From Chloroflexota bacterium (GTDB lineage: Bacteria; Chloroflexota; Anaerolineae; JACRMK01), in the NCBI GenBank assembly GCA_016200765.1, contig JACQEC010000320.1:1-9932 (forward strand): a DNA stretch of 9,932 bases, read 5' to 3'. A program made the translations under genes and the position numbers. The notes below the pieces were generated by a model. It worked only from the letters and a program-made list of their open reading frames with translations. It had not been told where the DNA came from and ran no database searches. Shown here piece after piece: positions 6,545 to 9,932 of the stretch (position 1 is the stretch's first letter; the number at the start of each line of letters is the position of its first letter).

Positions 6545-7893
6545 GTAGCCTTTTGCAATACTATGACTGTATCATGTTTGATTGTTCCTGCCCACCCTAC
6601 GTTTCTCGGGACATTCAATCGGCGATTCTTAAGTAAGACGTGGAACTGGAAGATTGGCTGAAAACCTGCTCGGCCAGCCAAGCCGGCCATTATTTCGGCG
6701 ACCGGAATCTCCACGCCACAGATCCTGCTTTTCTCACCGATCGAGAAACAATAATACCCGCCCGATCTAACATGCCGGGCACTGCTCTTAAAGTGTGCCT
6801 GCATATCAACGAAATACTGGTAGACGACCCTTGCCCTCAACGCGTTCTGTCCTGGGGTTGCTTTGTATATTTTACCCGTAAAAACATCTTCGATCAGTTG
6901 GTCGAGGCTATCCACTCCTGTACGACCGAGTTTCTCGTATGCGTGCTTGGCAATTCTTTCAGTTCCGATTTCTTTCTCATATAAACATAGTCTGTCATGG
7001 TCGTCTTGAACGTATCCTAACCAATGCAATTCGAATTTTGAGGCCCATACATAGTCAATCGCATTGATATAGGGTGGAGAGGTTATGACTGCATCACATT
7101 GCCATTCCCCGAACAGGTTCCTTGCATCTGGAATCAGTAATTCCTTGCTATTCTTCAATGCATCCTTCAAGCTGTGGTCTCGTTCAATCAGAGCGTCGAG
7201 TATTTTTTGTACATAGGACTCAAAGTAGTGAAAAACGTCGCCCCGACTGTAGTGAGGAGTGTCCGCGATCTGAGAGCGTTTTGCGGCGAGAATCATCGAA
7301 TCGTTCATATCGGAGGTCTTCCGTACGGTCGAAGCAAACGCTAGCCATAGCAAGGATTGAGTTGACTGCTCGGCGTTGCGTATCTCGCATCGAATGACTT
7401 CGAGCGCATCTTGTACGGGCTTCTGAAACCAAAAATCCTTGTTAGCAAATGCTATAGTCTGCGGGACACCTTCTCTTTTGAGACCATTCGAAATGATTCG
7501 GCTAGTTTCACGCCTGACTTCCTCAGGCTCTACCTGCATCGTTTTTACCCGACAAATTAGGCGACTTAGAGGATGGTAATCTAACCAGTAGATGCTAGCC
7601 CCATATTTGAGCGCTTCGATAATCGTTGTGCCACTTCCGGCAAAGGGTTCCAAAACCGTGAATGATCGGGTGCCGTACTTGGACAGAAACCAACGAGGGA
7701 TTTCAGGGATTGATTTCGCCGGTTGAAATCCAATGCTATAGAGCTTTAAAGCGGGTTCACGATGAACAGAAATGAAACTACCTTGTGGCAAGTCTATAGG
7801 AATGTCTCCCTGAACATTCACGTACGGTGAATCCGAGAGTATGCTGTTTTGTGAAGGAAATAGCGGTAATTGATTGGAGGATGGGTTTTTCAT
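6541..7893 (-). CDS. Type II DNA amino-methyltransferase (N4-cytosine or N6-adenine)
   Basis: The enzyme transfers a methyl group from SAM to an exocyclic amino group in DNA, protecting the host from the endonuclease encoded next. The 450-residue product has QPAKSIPEIPRWFL at 57-70. SAM-binding motif I follows, LEPFAGSGTTIIEAL (FAGSGT at 84-89), with an acidic YWLDYHPLS strand after it. Catalytic motif IV TSPPYINAIDY starts at 271 (TSPPY 271-275) and is followed by WASKFELHWLGY. Motif I precedes motif IV; the region between them (about 115-265) is variable and could contribute to target recognition. SPPY favours N4-cytosine, though N6-adenine cannot be excluded. The start is set at the ATG 7891-7893. 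A TTG at 7978-7980 would add 29 residues, but the probable -10 box lies just inside that extension. No Shine-Dalgarno precedes the ATG. GC is clearly below the flanks: a hand count of 7201-7260 gives 25 of 60, against 39 of 60 for 9001-9060. It overlaps the endonuclease gene by four bases. Confidence 0.85.
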   Translation of the reverse strand: MKNPSSNQLPLFPSQNSILSDSPYVNVQGDIPIDLPQGSFISVHREPALKLYSIGFQPAKSIPEIPRWFLSKYGTRSFTVLEPFAGSGTTIIEALKYGASIYWLDYHPLSRLICRVKTMQVEPEEVRRETSRIISNGLKREGVPQTIAFANKDFWFQKPVQDALEVIRCEIRNAEQSTQSLLWLAFASTVRKTSDMNDSMILAAKRSQIADTPHYSRGDVFHYFESYVQKILDALIERDHSLKDALKNSKELLIPDARNLFGEWQCDAVITSPPYINAIDYVWASKFELHWLGYVQDDHDRLCLYEKEIGTERIAKHAYEKLGRTGVDSLDQLIEDVFTGKIYKATPGQNALRARVVYQYFVDMQAHFKSSARHVRSGGYYCFSIGEKSRICGVEIPVAEIMAGLAGRAGFQPIFQFHVLLKNRRLNVPRNVGWAGTIKHDTVIVLQKAT

Positions 7894-7968
7894 TTTTGCC
7901 AATATTGACAACGCAGCGCGCGAGTCGCCGCGGGCCAGAACCTCTGGGCAGTTCGTGCGACTGCGCGC

Positions 7969-7977
7969 ATTGTACCA
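7969..7977 (-). promoter_or_regulatory. Extended -10 (TGGTACAAT), probable restriction-modification promoter
   Basis: TGGTACAAT on the minus strand matches the extended -10 consensus at all but one position. It would start a transcript near 7962, giving a 5' leader of about 70 nt before the methyltransferase ATG at 7893. The bases 17 bp upstream are only a T-run, not a good -35. No controller-protein gene or obvious C-box is visible. Confidence 0.45.
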
Positions 7978-7983
7978 CAAGCG

Positions 7984-8097
7984 TCAGCCGAAAAAAAGAC
8001 GGGGCAACCAGGGAAGCATCACGCGGTATGCACCCCAGCGCGCCGGGTCGGTCTCGGCCAGCGGCTGCGGCCTGTGGTCATAGCGGTTGACATAGAC
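7984..8097 (-). pseudogene. 37-codon coding-like stretch in frame after the glycosyltransferase TAG
   Basis: Directly after the TAG at 8098-8100 the same frame stays open for 37 codons up to TGA at 7984-7986. The translation begins VYVNRYDHRPQPLAETD, includes PARWGAYRVMLPW and ends LPRLFFG. It looks like real protein: GC-rich third positions matching the upstream gene, mixed charged and aromatic residues, and no low-complexity bias. No start codon precedes it within this segment (the first is GTG-ATG near its end). It could be a native C-terminus cut off by a nonsense mutation, a product of TAG readthrough, or the tail of a different gene truncated when the neighbouring restriction module arrived. 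A run of seven T on the coding strand (7991-7997) lies at its end, with only a weak GGGG/CCCC stem before it. Confidence 0.4.
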
Positions 8098-9932
8098 CTA
8101 CCGAAACGGCCCAAGCCCAATCTGATGGTCGCGCGAGCCGTCGGCATTGATCACACCCACCTTCTGCCCGCTCTGTCCGTCAATCAAGGATAGGCTGACC
8201 CACCAATCGCCGTCAGCTGACTTGAAGAGCGGCACTTCGATGCGATCCTGTAGCTCGCCGTCGCTGGCCTTCCAGCAGGTCGTCGGATACAACTGCTGGA
8301 ACGGCTGTAGCAGCGTGGCCACGGGCGCCGCCTGGCCGTCGGGCGCAACCGGGATCAACGACAGATAGTAGGGTCTATCGAATTGTCCCTGCGGCGCCCA
8401 GCTGAGCCACAGCACGAGCGTGGCCTGATCCCGCCCGTCAACGCCGCGGCGCGTTTCAACTTGACCGGAGAAGGCGTCCAAACGCGCCAGTTGTTCGAAG
8501 GAAACACCGCTGGGGGTTGCCGGATGATCGGAAACCGGCACGAGCGCGGGCGGAGGCGGTGGCGGTTTGAACTCCGAGTCCAGCACGTGCAGGCAGACGA
8601 CCATGACGACGGCGATGATAGCCTGTGTCATCGTCAGCATCTCCCCCAGCCGCCGGTCATCGCCAAGCGCATGGGCGGCCGCCAGCAGCAACAACGGCGA
8701 CAGAAATAACAGAATCCGTCCCGACTCGCCGCGCAGGGCGCCCGAAATATCCAGGACGACTACGGTCAGCACGGCGGCCACCATCAGGATGTCACCTTCG
8801 TCCAGCGCCATCCGCCGCAACAGCTTGCGCCCGACGGGCATCACGCCGACCGCCGCCAGCAAAACGAGAGGCCAGCCGGTGAACATGAAAAAGTCGTTCA
8901 GGTGCAGGATGAGCCACGGCCCATAGGGGCGATCCAGCTCCAGGTGCAGCTGGCTGGCCGTCCACAGGATATCCCAAACGCCAACGCCGGTCAGCACGAA
9001 GTAGAGCAGCCAGACCAGCGATAGGCCGAGGCCAAACCACAGACCCATCCGGAGCGGCCAGTGCCAGGGCAGGGCGCTGGCCCGGCTGTGGGTCTTCAGC
9101 CCGTAATAGCCCAGCGTCAGAAAGCCCGCCAGCAGCAGGAGCGGCGCGAACGTGAAGGTCAGGAAGGTCAGCCCTGACATGACGAGTCCGGCGGCCACCA
9201 TCAGAACCGGCTGATTGCGGCGCAGCCCGCTCCACAGCAGGATGATCAGCGCCAGCGCCGGCAACGGATAGAAGGTGCTGGGCAGCGGCGCGAAAATCAG
9301 GAAACTGGGAATCAGCGGCCACCACACGGCGCTCCAGCGCGCCGCGGTCGATCCGAATACGCGCCGGCCCAGATGGTAAAGGGGCAGTACGGTCAAGCTG
9401 CCCCATAGGGGCATGAGCATCCCCAGCCAGGCCGAGGCGAGCTGCGCATGGGTGTCCTTCATCAGCAAGAAGTTGTCGCAAAGCAGAAGGCGCAGAGGGC
9501 GTCCCAGCCAATCGGCTGCGGCGGGGAAGTTTTCCAGCATGGCGCTCGCCGCATAATAGAGGACAACCATCCCCGGCGGCGAAATGGCCAGGTGACTGGA
9601 GATCGGCTGTGAATCGCTCATAAACCGCGGCCACTGACGCAGGGTCTCGCTCAGGTCGCGGATGCGCGTAGCCGCCGGGTGCCAGCCGCCCGTTAGATTG
9701 CTGACGGTAATGGCGTACAACCGGTAATAGACATCGCCACGCACATAGACCGCCGCCAGTGATAGACCGGCCCCGCCCAGGATGACCCACGCCAGCAGAG
9801 CCCGGCTGGATGGGCGGCGCCGCAACCAGAGCGCGACCGGCGTGTACAGGACAACGCCTAGCAGAAGCGGCGCCAGCCGGGTCAGGTCGAGCACCGGATC
9901 GTAGGGCCAGCGCCAGCCGTAGTCACCGCGCA
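8098..9932 (-). CDS. Polytopic glycosyltransferase-like (GT-C/family 39-style) membrane protein, 5'-truncated by window edge
   Basis: The frame is open from the right edge to TAG 8098-8100, 610 complete codons. A GTG at 9892-9894 exists, but the upstream codons read RGDYGWRWPYDP, typical of the loop before a membrane segment, so the real start is probably outside the window. About ten or more hydrophobic segments cover residues 13-455, including LLLGVVLYTPVALWL, MLMPLWGSLTVLPLY, FTFAPLLLLAGFLTLGYY and FLSPLLLLAAAHALG. An extracytoplasmic-looking loop carries SHLAISPPGMVVLYY, and SPPG resembles loops in lipid-linked-sugar glycosyltransferases. A six-proline run (456-461) separates the membrane part from a soluble domain of about 140 residues (470-610). 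That domain contains TLVLWLSWAPQGQFD and YPTTCWKASDGELQDR and resembles the beta-sandwich tail of Chloroflexota membrane glycosyltransferases. The likely job is transfer of sugar from a polyprenyl-phosphate carrier at the cell surface; family and fold are inferred. Composition matches the host, unlike the adjacent restriction module. Confidence 0.72.
   Translation of the reverse strand, partial: RGDYGWRWPYDPVLDLTRLAPLLLGVVLYTPVALWLRRRPSSRALLAWVILGGAGLSLAAVYVRGDVYYRLYAITVSNLTGGWHPAATRIRDLSETLRQWPRFMSDSQPISSHLAISPPGMVVLYYAASAMLENFPAAADWLGRPLRLLLCDNFLLMKDTHAQLASAWLGMLMPLWGSLTVLPLYHLGRRVFGSTAARWSAVWWPLIPSFLIFAPLPSTFYPLPALALIILLWSGLRRNQPVLMVAAGLVMSGLTFLTFTFAPLLLLAGFLTLGYYGLKTHSRASALPWHWPLRMGLWFGLGLSLVWLLYFVLTGVGVWDILWTASQLHLELDRPYGPWLILHLNDFFMFTGWPLVLLAAVGVMPVGRKLLRRMALDEGDILMVAAVLTVVVLDISGALRGESGRILLFLSPLLLLAAAHALGDDRRLGEMLTMTQAIIAVVMVVCLHVLDSEFKPPPPPPALVPVSDHPATPSGVSFEQLARLDAFSGQVETRRGVDGRDQATLVLWLSWAPQGQFDRPYYLSLIPVAPDGQAAPVATLLQPFQQLYPTTCWKASDGELQDRIEVPLFKSADGDWWVSLSLIDGQSGQKVGVINADGSRDHQIGLGPFR

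Noticed and set aside
5873..7980. Insertion sequence or integrase carrying the restriction module
   Set aside because: No transposase or integrase frame, terminal inverted repeats or flanking direct repeats could be found at either boundary by eye.
7981..7999. Run of seven T (minus strand) as an intrinsic terminator for the glycosyltransferase gene
   Set aside because: The only upstream pairing is GGGG/CCCC across about 30 bases with a short inner GCAT/ATGC stem, which is too weak to call. The T-run also falls within the coding-like extension (CTT TTT TTC).
8792..9790. 332-codon minus-strand open frame inside the glycosyltransferase-like gene
   Set aside because: It lies in another frame of the same strand and is rich in Arg, Pro, Gly and His. 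The overlapping frame has a coherent membrane topology, so this is a shadow.

Overview
The window looks like chromosomal DNA of an uncultured bacterium of phylum Chloroflexota, probably Anaerolineae-like. Three observations suggest this: high GC with strongly GC-biased third codon positions, a BTAD/ATPase regulator of the type common in that phylum, and a multi-pass glycosyltransferase-like protein with a beta-rich extracytoplasmic tail of the kind seen in Chloroflexota membrane glycosyltransferases. This assignment is inference from style, not from a database search.

Layout, left to right. (1) 1-1718, minus strand: the N-terminal 572 codons of a SARP-type regulator (winged helix + BTAD + signalling ATPase) that runs off the left edge. 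(2) 1719-1880: an intergenic block holding the regulator's probable promoter and a 19-bp perfect inverted repeat enclosing a smaller hairpin. (3) 1881-4859, minus: a two-gene operon, a multi-pass membrane protein of unknown function followed 15 nt later by gyrB. (4) 4860-4996: a divergent promoter region with two extended -10 boxes. (5) 4997-5830, plus: an S-adenosylmethionine hydrolase (DUF62 / SAM hydroxide adenosyltransferase family). (6) 5831-5989: two tandem hairpins between convergent genes. (7) 5990-7893, minus: a compact type II restriction-modification module (amino-methyltransferase, then a PD-(D/E)XK endonuclease, joined by an ATGA overlap) with visibly lower GC than everything around it, so probably acquired. 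(8) 7984-8097, minus: a coding-looking 37-codon stretch just after an in-frame TAG. (9) 8098-9932, minus: a polytopic glycosyltransferase-like membrane protein whose N-terminus lies beyond the right edge.

Working together: the membrane protein and gyrB are probably co-transcribed from one extended -10 promoter. The restriction-modification pair forms a self-contained defence unit with its own probable promoter at 7969-7977. The most notable regulatory feature is that three start codons (1718, 4859, 4997) sit only 6-7 nt downstream of a -10 box, which predicts leaderless mRNAs. I see no tRNA, rRNA, CRISPR array or insertion sequence, and no gene-free stretch longer than 300 bases. I found no clearly new multi-gene system; the best candidates for follow-up are the restriction-modification pair, the post-stop extension of the glycosyltransferase gene and the inverted-repeat element beside gyrB.
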